Source: an uncultured Oscillospiraceae bacterium (lineage in GTDB: Bacteria; Bacillota; Clostridia; Oscillospirales; Oscillospiraceae). Taken from it: a stretch of 64,000 nucleotides of DNA. The notes beneath the pieces are model-generated. The model worked only from the letters and a program-made list of their open reading frames with translations, ran no database searches and was not told where the DNA came from. The translations under genes were made by a program, and so were the position numbers. Where the stretch lies: NCBI GenBank assembly GCA_950075865.1, contig CATMVA010000011.1:24745-88744 (forward strand). The letters are read 5' to 3'. Within the stretch, counting starts at the first letter, position 1; every line of letters begins with the position of its first letter. Below are positions 36,163 to 43,549 of this stretch, piece after piece.

Positions 36163-37527
36163 TCAGTTTTTCAGGCTCTGCATGGGCGCCGGGATGCGCC
36201 CGCCGCGGCGGACAAAGTCCACGGCGGACTCTGGGTGGACCGGCATGATGGGGGCGCTCCCCAGCAGGCCGCCGAACTCCACCGTGTCCCCCACCCTCTT
36301 GCCGGGGGCGGGGATGAGGCGCACGGCGGTGGTCTTGGCGTTGACCATGCCGATGGCCGCCTCATCGGCGATGATGGCGCTGAGGGTCTCGGCGGAGGTG
36401 TCGCCGGGGACGGCGATCATGTCCAGACCCACGCTGCACACGCAGGTCATGGCCTCCAGCTTGTCGAGGCACAGGGTGCCCTTCTGGGCGGCGGCGATCA
36501 TGCCCTCGTCCTCGCTCACCGGGATGAAGGCGCCGCTGAGGCCGCCCACATGGGAGGAGGCCATGACGCCCCCCTTCTTCACCGCGTCGTTGAGGAGGGC
36601 CAGGGCGGCGGTGGTGCCGTGGGTGCCGCAGGTCTCAAGGCCCATCTCCTCCAAAATGCGGGCCACGCTGTCTCCCACGGCAGGGGTGGGGGCCAAGGAC
36701 AGATCCACGATGCCGAAGGGCACTCCCAGCCGGGCGCTGGCCTCCTGGGCCACCAGCTGGCCCATGCGGGTGATGCGGAAGGCGGTCTTCTTCACGGTCT
36801 CGGCCACCACGTCGAAGGATTGGCCCTTCACGCTCTGGAGGGCGTGATAGACCACCCCGGGGCCCGAGACCCCCACGTTGATGACCCGGTCCCCCTCGCT
36901 TACCCCGTGGAAGGCCCCGGCCATGAAGGGGTTGTCCTCCACCGCGTTGCAGAAGACCACCAGCTTGGCGCAGCCGAAACCGTCCTTGTCGGCGGTTCGG
37001 GCCGCCAACTCCTTAATGGTGCGGCCCATGAGGGCCACCGCGTCCATATTGATGCCCGCCTTGGTGGAACCCACATTGACACTGCCGCAGACCAGCTCGG
37101 TCTCGCTGAGGGCGGAAGGGATGGAGTGGATGAGCCTTTCATCGGCGGGGGTCATACCCTTCTGGACAAGAGCGGAGAAGCCCCCGATGAAGTTGACCCC
37201 GGTCTCAGCCCGGGCCCTGTCCAGAGCCACGGCGAAGGGGGTGTAGTCCTCGGTCTGGGAGGCCCCGGCCACCAGGGCCATGGGGGTGACCGAGATCCGC
37301 TTGTTGACAATGGGAATGCCGAACTCTGCCTCGATGTCCTCTCCCACCTTCACCAGGTCTTTGGCGGAGCAGGTGATCTTATCGTAGATCTTCCGGCAGG
37401 CCACCTTGGGGTCACTGTCACAGCACTCCAGCAAATTGATTCCCATGGTAATGGTACGCACGTCCAGGTGCTGCTGGTCGATCATGTGGATGGTATCTAA
37501 AATTTCGTTTTGATTGAACATGGGCAT
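36163..37527 (-). CDS. UPF0210 / PFL (DUF711) family protein
   Basis: 454 residues of a widely conserved family of unknown function, with motifs such as [43 protein letters not shown] and [15 protein letters not shown]. In many Firmicutes and archaea it is paired with the ACT-domain protein that also precedes it here, so the two very likely work together. ATG 37527 is chosen for GAGAGG at 8 bp. The operon starts upstream with HD, GNAT, Nudix and ACT genes. Confidence 0.9.
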   Translation of the reverse strand: MPMFNQNEILDTIHMIDQQHLDVRTITMGINLLECCDSDPKVACRKIYDKITCSAKDLVKVGEDIEAEFGIPIVNKRISVTPMALVAGASQTEDYTPFAVALDRARAETGVNFIGGFSALVQKGMTPADERLIHSIPSALSETELVCGSVNVGSTKAGINMDAVALMGRTIKELAARTADKDGFGCAKLVVFCNAVEDNPFMAGAFHGVSEGDRVINVGVSGPGVVYHALQSVKGQSFDVVAETVKKTAFRITRMGQLVAQEASARLGVPFGIVDLSLAPTPAVGDSVARILEEMGLETCGTHGTTAALALLNDAVKKGGVMASSHVGGLSGAFIPVSEDEGMIAAAQKGTLCLDKLEAMTCVCSVGLDMIAVPGDTSAETLSAIIADEAAIGMVNAKTTAVRLIPAPGKRVGDTVEFGGLLGSAPIMPVHPESAVDFVRRGGRIPAPMQSLKN

Positions 37528-37539
37528 AGGTATCACCTC

Positions 37540-37809
37540 TCAGATACGGTGCATGGCGTTGAAGATATCTTCCCGCTGGGCATGGATGACCAGCCCCCGC
37601 TCCTGGCCGGCCTCCTCCAAGGTCTTGACCAGTCCGGCGAAGGGCAGGTCGGTCTGAGAGGCGTCCACCAGCATGATCATGGTGAAGTACTCCTGCAGAA
37701 TGGTCTGGCTGATGTCCAGCACGTTGACCTTGTGCTCGCTGAGCAGGGCGCAGACCGCGGCGATGATGCCCACCTGGTCCTTGCCGATGACGGTAACGAT
37801 AGCTCTCAT
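37540..37809 (-). CDS. ACT-domain protein (UPF0237)
   Basis: 89 residues forming a single ACT domain (MRAIVTVIGKDQVGIIAAVCALLSE, then ILQEYFTMIMLVDAS). It is a putative small-ligand sensor, usually next to the UPF0210 gene. Start ATG 37809 overlaps the Nudix stop by 4 bp and has GAGGAGGAAC upstream. Confidence 0.92.
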   Translation of the reverse strand: MRAIVTVIGKDQVGIIAAVCALLSEHKVNVLDISQTILQEYFTMIMLVDASQTDLPFAGLVKTLEEAGQERGLVIHAQREDIFNAMHRI

Positions 37810-38279
37810 AATAGTTCCTCCTCTTCCAGACTGTGATAGAAAATTTCGCTGTACCGAACGCCATTCTTGGCCAGCAGAAAGGCTCTCCGACGGTTGGGGA
37901 TCATATCCTCCGGCAGGGCATCGGTGGGGAACCAGGCCATACCGCTGCACTTGTCCGCTTCCCGGATGGCGGGCTCTCCTGTCCAGACTTTGATTTGAAA
38001 ATAGAAATCGTAATAGGTGGGTTCCTTGATGCGGTGGCTCACATGGAGGAATACCGCGTCCTCCGGCCTGGCCATCAGCCCGGTTTCCTCAAAAAGCTCC
38101 CAGCAGAGGGCCTGGGAAGCAGTCTCTCCTGCTTCCACGTGGCCGCTGCCCGCGAAGTCCCACCTGCCGTCCATGTAGTGGGTGTTGGCCCGGCGGAGAA
38201 GCAAAACTTCCTCCCGGCCGTCCTTCTCCCGTATCACCACAGGCAACACCGCCGACAGGGTCTTATAATGTTCGCTCAT
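37806..38279 (-). CDS. Nudix hydrolase with a substituted Nudix box
   Basis: 157 residues. The box reads GHVEAGE-TASQALC-WELFEETGL, fitting GX5EX7REUXEEXGU except that the conserved Arg is Trp60; the metal-binding glutamates are kept. The enzyme should hydrolyse a nucleoside diphosphate-linked compound, substrate unknown. Overlaps both neighbours by 4 bp in a coupled operon. Confidence 0.85.
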   Translation of the reverse strand: MSEHYKTLSAVLPVVIREKDGREEVLLLRRANTHYMDGRWDFAGSGHVEAGETASQALCWELFEETGLMARPEDAVFLHVSHRIKEPTYYDFYFQIKVWTGEPAIREADKCSGMAWFPTDALPEDMIPNRRRAFLLAKNGVRYSEIFYHSLEEEELL

Positions 38280-38767
38280 TTCCCCACCTCCATCTCATAG
38301 AGCAGCATGACGGGCTTCCCGTCCCGCTCCAGGGTTTTCACGATCTGGAACCCGGCGGCGAGATAGATGTCCCGCACCGCGGTTTCCTCATAGCCGGTAT
38401 CCAGCCGAAGGTATTTGGCCCCGCGGCGGCGGCACTCGCCCCTCAAGGCCTCCACCACCTGCCCGGTCATGCCCCGGTGGGCAAATTTCCGGCGGACGCA
38501 GAACTTGTGGATGTATCCGGCCTCATATTCCGGGGCCTGAGGCCAGTACTCCCGGTCGGACCATTGAAGGATGAAGGCGCAGACGGCCTCACCCTCCACC
38601 GTACCCACATAGAAGTTCTCCGGCCCGGCTTCCCCGGTGAGCAGTTCTTCTGGGGTGAGCCACTCATCCGGCCACACCCGGTACCCGTGGTCCCGGTACC
38701 ATCCGGCCACCTCCCGCATGACCGCCATGGCCTCTTCCGGACGGTTGGGGTGCAGAGACAATTCCAT
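38276..38767 (-). CDS. GNAT family N-acetyltransferase
   Basis: 163 residues. The acetyl-CoA binding motif A is visible as IHKFCVRRKFAHRGMTGQVVEAL, followed by YLRLDTGYEETAVRDIYLAAGF. The acetyl acceptor is unknown. Overlaps the Nudix gene (ATGA) and follows the HD gene by 4 bp. Confidence 0.88.
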   Translation of the reverse strand: MELSLHPNRPEEAMAVMREVAGWYRDHGYRVWPDEWLTPEELLTGEAGPENFYVGTVEGEAVCAFILQWSDREYWPQAPEYEAGYIHKFCVRRKFAHRGMTGQVVEALRGECRRRGAKYLRLDTGYEETAVRDIYLAAGFQIVKTLERDGKPVMLLYEMEVGK

Positions 38768-38771
38768 TCTC

Positions 38772-39350
38772 TTACCCCAACTCGTCCAATGTCAGCTCGA
38801 AGCCGGGGAGGAAGTACTTGAGGAAGTAGTCCAGGGCAGGGAGTTCCATGCGGTTCAGGGCTTCCCGGGTCTGGCGGGCGGCCTGCTTGAACTCGTTGTT
38901 GCCCGCCTTGACCTCCTCCACGCATTTCAGATAGGCCGAGAGCTTATCGGCCGCCTTCACCACCCGCAGGAGATCCGGGTCCAGTTCCTCCCGGACATAG
39001 GGGGCAAACTGGCCCCGCAGGTCAGCGGGCAGCATATCCAGCAGCTTGTCGGCAGCTACGCTTTCCACCGCCTTGTAGGCGTCCTTGATAGCCGGGTTGT
39101 CGTACTTCACCGGGGTGGGCAGGTCCCCGGTCAAAATCTCAGGGGCGTCGTGGTACAGCCCTGCGATGGCGGCTTCGCCGGGATCCACGGCGGAGCCGAA
39201 TTTCTCCTTCCCAATGACGGCCAGAGCATGAGCCAGGACAGCCACCTGGTGGGAATGCTCCTGGATGTTCTCCTGGAAGGTGTTGCGCATCAGGGCCCAG
39301 CGCTGGATGTAGCGCATGCGGGACAGATAGGCAAAAAAGTTATAAGACAT
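38772..39350 (-). CDS. yfbR: HD-domain 5'-deoxynucleotidase (YfbR type)
   Basis: 192 residues. Metal-binding HD pattern: EHSHQVAVLAH, then GLYHDAPEILTGDLPTPVK and KAADKLSAYLKC, all diagnostic of YfbR. It dephosphorylates deoxynucleoside 5'-monophosphates. It is the first gene of a leftward run (yfbR-GNAT-Nudix-ACT-UPF0210) with overlaps or very short gaps. Confidence 0.92.
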   Translation of the reverse strand: MSYNFFAYLSRMRYIQRWALMRNTFQENIQEHSHQVAVLAHALAVIGKEKFGSAVDPGEAAIAGLYHDAPEILTGDLPTPVKYDNPAIKDAYKAVESVAADKLLDMLPADLRGQFAPYVREELDPDLLRVVKAADKLSAYLKCVEEVKAGNNEFKQAARQTREALNRMELPALDYFLKYFLPGFELTLDELG

Positions 39351-39473
39351 AGGCGCCTCCTTGTGTTTTTCCTCTGGACGAATGCCGGATTCTCTTTTAT
39401 AATAGATAGGCTTCTATTATAATCAATTTAGGGCCGGCTTTCAAGGAAAAACGCCGTTTGGGAGGGCAAAAAC

Positions 39474-40940
39474 GTGAAAATCGCCATCTATACCTTGGGC
39501 TGCAAGGTAAATCAATATGAGACACAGGCTATGGAGTCCTATTTAAGGGACAAGGGGCATGAGCTGGTGCCCTTTGAAAAAACCGCGGACGCCTACATTA
39601 TCAACACTTGCGCGGTGACGGCAGTGAGCGGGCACAAGTCCAGGCAGATGATCCGGCAGGCTCGGAAGCGGAACCCAGGGGCGGTGGTGGCCGTGTGCGG
39701 CTGCTACGCCCAGACAGCCCCGGAAAGCGTTGCGGCCCTTGATGTTGACTTAGTTGGCGGGTCTGACCGGCGGATGGAATTCCTGGCCGATCTGGAGCGT
39801 TTGATGGACAAAAAAATTATGTCAACCGCCAGAAAGTTGGACGCCGGTTGCACGGGCTTTGACCCCGGTTTCAAGGATTTTGGGGGCGGTTTGAGGGGTT
39901 TTGAGGGTGCTTTTACGAATTCGGAGGGAAAAGCCGCCCCACTGGTGACCGTTGGAAATATTATGTCAACCAGAGCCTATGAGGAACTCCCCGCCGGGGG
40001 GCTTTCCACCCGAACCAGGGCTATGCTGAAGGTGGAGGACGGGTGTGTGAATTTCTGCTCTTACTGCATCATTCCCTATGCCCGGGGGCCGGTGCGGTCC
40101 CTTCCGCTGGAGAAGGCGGCCGCTGAGGCCAGGCGGCTGATGGCGGAGGGTTATAAGGAGATCGTGCTGACCGGCATCGAGATCTCCTCCTGGGGGCAGG
40201 ATCTGAAACGGCACGGGGCAAGACAAGGGGACGGTTCTGTCCCTTTGGGGCAGCAAGGACCGTCCCCTTGTCTTGCTGACCTGATCGAAGCGGTTTGCGC
40301 CGCCGCACCGGGGTGCCGAATCCGGCTGGGGTCTTTGGAGCCCCGGACACTGACCGAGGACTTTTGCCGCCGGGTCTCCGATTTACATAATTTGTGTCCT
40401 CACTTCCACCTCTCCCTCCAGTCGGGGTGCGACGGAACTCTGAAACGCATGAACCGCAAGTATGACACGGCCCGGTACTATGAGAGTGTGGAGCTGCTGC
40501 GGAAATATTATGTCAACCACGGAATCACCACCGATCTTATCGTGGGCTTCCCCGGGGAGACCGAGGAGGAATTTGGGGAGACCCTGGAGTTTCTCCGGAA
40601 GTGCGCCTTCACGTCCATGCATATCTTCCCCTACTCCCGCCGGCCGGGGACCCCGGCGGACAAGATGCCGGGACAGGTACCCAAGGCAGTGAAGGAGGAG
40701 CGGGTCCGCCAGGCGGCGGCGGTGGCCGCCGAGCTGGAGCGGGACTATCTCCAAAGCTGGGTGGGCCAGGAGCTGGCCGTCCTCTTTGAGGAGCCTGACC
40801 CGGACCACCCCGGCTTCTGGCGGGGACACGCCCCCAACTATACGGCAGTCCGGGCGGCGGGAGAAGATTTACATAATATGGAACGAGCGGTGCGCATTTG
40901 CGATGTGGACGGGGAATATTTGGTTGGAGAGTTGACATAA
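39474..40940 (+). CDS. mtaB: tRNA N6-threonylcarbamoyladenosine(37) methylthiotransferase MtaB
   Basis: 488 residues, longer than usual. N-terminal UPF0004 domain with Cys ligands (TLGCKVNQYET, NTCAVT, CGCYAQT), radical SAM motif CVNFCSYCIIPYARGPVRS, and a C-terminal TRAM-like region. It converts t6A37 to ms2t6A in tRNA. GTG start at 39474. Two insertions are visible: a Gly/Phe-rich stretch before the radical SAM domain (about 39830-39950), and a palindrome-encoded stretch (residues near 249-268). Six TTNACATAAT motifs lie in the gene, the last containing its TAA stop. Confidence 0.93.
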   Translation: MKIAIYTLGCKVNQYETQAMESYLRDKGHELVPFEKTADAYIINTCAVTAVSGHKSRQMIRQARKRNPGAVVAVCGCYAQTAPESVAALDVDLVGGSDRRMEFLADLERLMDKKIMSTARKLDAGCTGFDPGFKDFGGGLRGFEGAFTNSEGKAAPLVTVGNIMSTRAYEELPAGGLSTRTRAMLKVEDGCVNFCSYCIIPYARGPVRSLPLEKAAAEARRLMAEGYKEIVLTGIEISSWGQDLKRHGARQGDGSVPLGQQGPSPCLADLIEAVCAAAPGCRIRLGSLEPRTLTEDFCRRVSDLHNLCPHFHLSLQSGCDGTLKRMNRKYDTARYYESVELLRKYYVNHGITTDLIVGFPGETEEEFGETLEFLRKCAFTSMHIFPYSRRPGTPADKMPGQVPKAVKEERVRQAAAVAAELERDYLQSWVGQELAVLFEEPDPDHPGFWRGHAPNYTAVRAAGEDLHNMERAVRICDVDGEYLVGELT

Positions 40941-40941
40941 T
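39816..40941. repeat. Six interspersed TTNACATAAT / ATTATGTNAA motifs in mtaB
   Basis: ATTATGTCAA at 39816, 39960 and 40507; TTTACATAAT at 40382 and 40868; TTGACATAAT at 40932. The copies at 39954-39972 and 40501-40519 share an exact 19-mer but are read in different frames, so protein conservation does not explain it. The core TTATGTNAA resembles the XerD-binding half of dif. Confidence 0.8.
40218..40276. repeat. REP-like palindrome inserted in frame in mtaB
   Basis: A perfect 18-bp inverted repeat, GCAAGACAAGGGGACGGT (40218-40235) and its complement (40259-40276), with an inner CTGTCCC/GGGGCAG stem. It resembles the Firmicute palindromes containing GGGGACGGTTC that are spread by Y1 (RAYT-like) transposases. 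Confidence 0.85.
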
Positions 40942-41118
40942 ATTTTCCATGTTGGCAGGCGCCGGGCGGGTTTGGAACCCACCCCCTACGGCCCCGTATC
41001 CGCTCCGGGCCGCGGACTGTGGGCACCTTCCCCGGAAACGGGGGGAATCTGAAAGAAAACCGGTATGCATCTATCACTGCACGCATGAATCCATACGCGA
41101 AAAGGAGGAACAGGCTGA

Positions 41119-41895
41119 ATGCAATATTGGAAAGCACATTTCAGAGATGCGCTGCATGACGCAGACATAGAGATCATAAATACAGAGGAAGACTATGGCA
41201 CGGAACCGCTTTCGTTCACTCTGGACGATGTGACCTTTTGCGGCACAAGTCTTGGCGATCTCCATCTCAAAGACGATACGCAATATAGAGAGGCAAGCAA
41301 AAAATTTTCTCTACTGAAATGGGGCGGCCACCATTCAAAATTTTCTTCGCCGTACCTGTACGATCTACAGGGATATGAATTGGAGGTCGAGATACCGGTC
41401 CATGTTCTTCGGAAAAGCGATGAACAACTAATTCCAGGTAGTCTATTTCTCTCGTTCAAATTCATCGAACCTGACCGTTCAAAATCGCGTGTCATTCTAA
41501 TGTGTGATGATACGAGAGTATACCCCGACGATGTGTCTGTGCGGGAATTTTCCCTTTCCGTCGATGGGAGCTGTTATAAAAGCGCGGCTAAAACCTTACG
41601 GTTTGAAGCTGCGTTGGAAGATATTTGCAGGCAGATCAAAGATAGTTATTCCATCAAGTGCTGTTTTACCTGTCAATATTCCGATTACTCACCCTATGGA
41701 AATGATGATTACGGCACTATGCTCTGTTTTTGCCGTCATAAAAGCGATTGCTTAAAGGTGAACAGCAAAGACGACTTTTTCTCTTTCCTCGAAGGGAAAG
41801 ATTTTGACAGTCGGCAGGAAACATATCTGTGTGAGCACTATGCCCCACGCAACAAAGCAAGCGGCTATCGCGGTTTTGTAGCTGGGATAGATTGA
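41119..41895 (+). CDS. DUF6304-like hypothetical protein, AT-rich
   Basis: 258 residues, not closely recognised; the tail CCFTCQYSDYSPYGND...MLCFC with later Cys/His looks like the zinc-ribbon-type end of DUF6304 proteins. No signal peptide or membrane segment. Base composition is clearly lower in GC than every neighbour, and the gene sits between two REP-like elements, suggesting horizontal gain. AAAGGAGGAA precedes ATG 41119. A role as a stand-alone immunity or accessory protein is a guess. Confidence 0.65.
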   Translation: MQYWKAHFRDALHDADIEIINTEEDYGTEPLSFTLDDVTFCGTSLGDLHLKDDTQYREASKKFSLLKWGGHHSKFSSPYLYDLQGYELEVEIPVHVLRKSDEQLIPGSLFLSFKFIEPDRSKSRVILMCDDTRVYPDDVSVREFSLSVDGSCYKSAAKTLRFEAALEDICRQIKDSYSIKCCFTCQYSDYSPYGNDDYGTMLCFCRHKSDCLKVNSKDDFFSFLEGKDFDSRQETYLCEHYAPRNKASGYRGFVAGID

Positions 41896-41921
41896 AACGA
41901 TCCAACGCAGAAAGCAAACAC

Positions 41922-41947
41922 AGACAAAAGGATGGTTCCTTTGTCTT
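41922..41947. repeat. Second REP-like palindrome
   Basis: An imperfect inverted repeat with arms GACAAAAGGA / TCCTTTGTC around TGGT. It shares the core AGACAARRGGAYGGTTC with the palindrome in mtaB. Confidence 0.65.
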
Positions 41948-41994
41948 GGGGAACATGATTCGGCTTTCATACGAAAGGGTGTCAAACACATGAT

Positions 41995-42024
41995 AAGCCC
42001 CCGGGCCGGGAGGTCCGGGGGCTG
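41995..42024 (-). terminator. Terminator of the M20/DUF5058 operon
   Basis: AGCCCCCGGGCC / GGTCCGGGGGCT hairpin followed on the minus strand by TTATC; weak T-tract. Confidence 0.7.
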
Positions 42025-42041
42025 TGCCGTTCTGGAAGCGT

Positions 42042-42737
42042 TTACTGGGCCTGAGCCTTTTTCCCGTCCCGCTGGAACAGGATCCATGCTTGGGCGATGG
42101 TCACGGCGCCGCTGATGATCATGAGGGTACCTACGCTGGATATGAGGCCAGGGCTGACCATAAACAAAACGGTCATGATAGCCAGAGGGAGGGCCACCAG
42201 GCGCTTATCCTTGCGGAAGTACTGGAAGGCCATGGCCCCGAAGAGGGCGGGCACCACGTTGTTGAACGCGGGCTGGAGCACGGGGGATTCCAGCACAGGC
42301 CGCAGGGGGATGAGGAGAATGACCCCCACGGCGATGACCAGGGTGGTCACTAAGGTGGAGGTGGCGATGGCCAGGGTGGAGACGATCTCATTCTCCGGGG
42401 TGCCCGCCTTGGCCCCCGTCAGGTCCTTGGCGTTGTTGACGCAGGGAAGCTTCATATTCACCAGGTTGCCCGTGATGAAGGCCAGGTAGCTGCCCCCCGC
42501 GCCCAGCATGGGGGTGTAGATGAGAAACTCCACCACGCAGGAAGGGACGTAAACAATGGCGATCTGGAGAAGGGACTTTTTGATGATGCTCATACTGGGC
42601 ATGGCGTCCAGCACCAGGCCCATGGCAAAGGGGGCGGCCAGGAGCATGATGAGCCCCAGGCCCAGGCCGATGCGGCCCACGGTGTGAGTCCGGCGGTTAT
42701 ATTCGGCAAAGTAAAGCTCCTTTTGTTCTTCGTTCAT
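42042..42737 (-). CDS. Polytopic membrane protein, partner of DUF5058
   Basis: 231 residues with about six hydrophobic segments. No family was recognised with certainty. It lies 16 bp downstream of the DUF5058 gene in a three-gene operon with an M20 hydrolase. The paired membrane proteins probably form a two-subunit transporter delivering or taking up the hydrolase substrate; that is inference from context. Confidence 0.75.
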   Translation of the reverse strand: MNEEQKELYFAEYNRRTHTVGRIGLGLGLIMLLAAPFAMGLVLDAMPSMSIIKKSLLQIAIVYVPSCVVEFLIYTPMLGAGGSYLAFITGNLVNMKLPCVNNAKDLTGAKAGTPENEIVSTLAIATSTLVTTLVIAVGVILLIPLRPVLESPVLQPAFNNVVPALFGAMAFQYFRKDKRLVALPLAIMTVLFMVSPGLISSVGTLMIISGAVTIAQAWILFQRDGKKAQAQ

Positions 42738-42753
42738 GGTTTCCGCCCTCCTT

Positions 42754-43518
42754 TCACGCGTTGACGGCCATGCCGCAGAGGACGGCCGCCGTCATGCCGA
42801 TAAGCATACTTCCGGCAATGGAGAAGTTCTCCACCCAGCCCTGCTTTTTCTTCACCACCAGGTAGTTCATCAAGGCCATGGCCAGGGCGGAAAATCCGGC
42901 GGTGACCAGGGGCAGGATGTTCCCGGTGAAGACCAGGCCTCCGCCCCCTACCTGAACCATCTGGGCGATATAGCTTCCCAGGTAGGCCGAGATGAGGCCC
43001 ACGAACATGGCGGTCATGGCTACGTCGGCAAAGCTCCTGCCCCCCTTGGACTTCTTGTTGCTGCGGGTGATGCGGTTACAGTAGGTCTTGCCCAGGGTGA
43101 GCATCAGAGCCATACCCCAGATGATGCCCACCGTCATGACAAAGGCGATGGAGGTGAATGCCTCCAGGGTGAGCTCCGCGGCGTTGAGGCCGTTCATCCC
43201 CGCCCCCCGGGCGGCGATGTCAGCCACGCTGGCCTCGTAGTGAAGGGCCCCCACCACCGACAGCCGGAGCCAGGGCAGGGGGATGCCCAGGGTGCCCGAC
43301 AGGGCGATGACCCCCAGCAGGATGGCCGTGCTGGGGAGCACGCTGAAGGTGGCGCTGGCCGTGATGGTCTTTTTGAGCTGCTTTTTGTCCATACCGATGG
43401 CCTGCCCGGCCTTGTAGGCCCGGATCATAAAGACCACGCACAGGCCGGCCACGAACAGGATGATGGCACCGGTGATGAGGTACATGGCGGGGCTGTTGAG
43501 CTTTTCCTGAATGGTCAT
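42754..43518 (-). CDS. DUF5058 family membrane protein
   Basis: 254 residues with about seven hydrophobic segments; the N-terminal part SPAMYLITGAIILFVAGLCVVFMIRAYK and the ATFSVLPSTAILLGVIALSGTLGIPLPW stretch fit the DUF5058 family of putative permeases. It follows the M20 gene by 31 bp and precedes the second membrane gene by 16 bp. Confidence 0.82.
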   Translation of the reverse strand: MTIQEKLNSPAMYLITGAIILFVAGLCVVFMIRAYKAGQAIGMDKKQLKKTITASATFSVLPSTAILLGVIALSGTLGIPLPWLRLSVVGALHYEASVADIAARGAGMNGLNAAELTLEAFTSIAFVMTVGIIWGMALMLTLGKTYCNRITRSNKKSKGGRSFADVAMTAMFVGLISAYLGSYIAQMVQVGGGGLVFTGNILPLVTAGFSALAMALMNYLVVKKKQGWVENFSIAGSMLIGMTAAVLCGMAVNA

Positions 43519-43549
43519 GCTACTCTCTCCTCTCCATGGAATTGTGGGT

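Noticed and set aside
36036..36248. Plus-strand frame between XRE and UPF0210
   Set aside because: It overlaps both genes antisense and has no ribosome binding site; the inverted repeats are better read as regulatory.
39816..40941. The six TTNACATAAT motifs as promoters (TTGACA plus TAATAT)
   Set aside because: The -35-like and -10-like words are adjacent with no spacer and occur in both orientations inside a gene.
40950..41060. GC-rich stretch after mtaB as a tRNA remnant or attachment site
   Set aside because: It contains a GGGTTTGGAACCC palindrome but no acceptor, anticodon or T-arm set that folds as tRNA, and no integrase is near.
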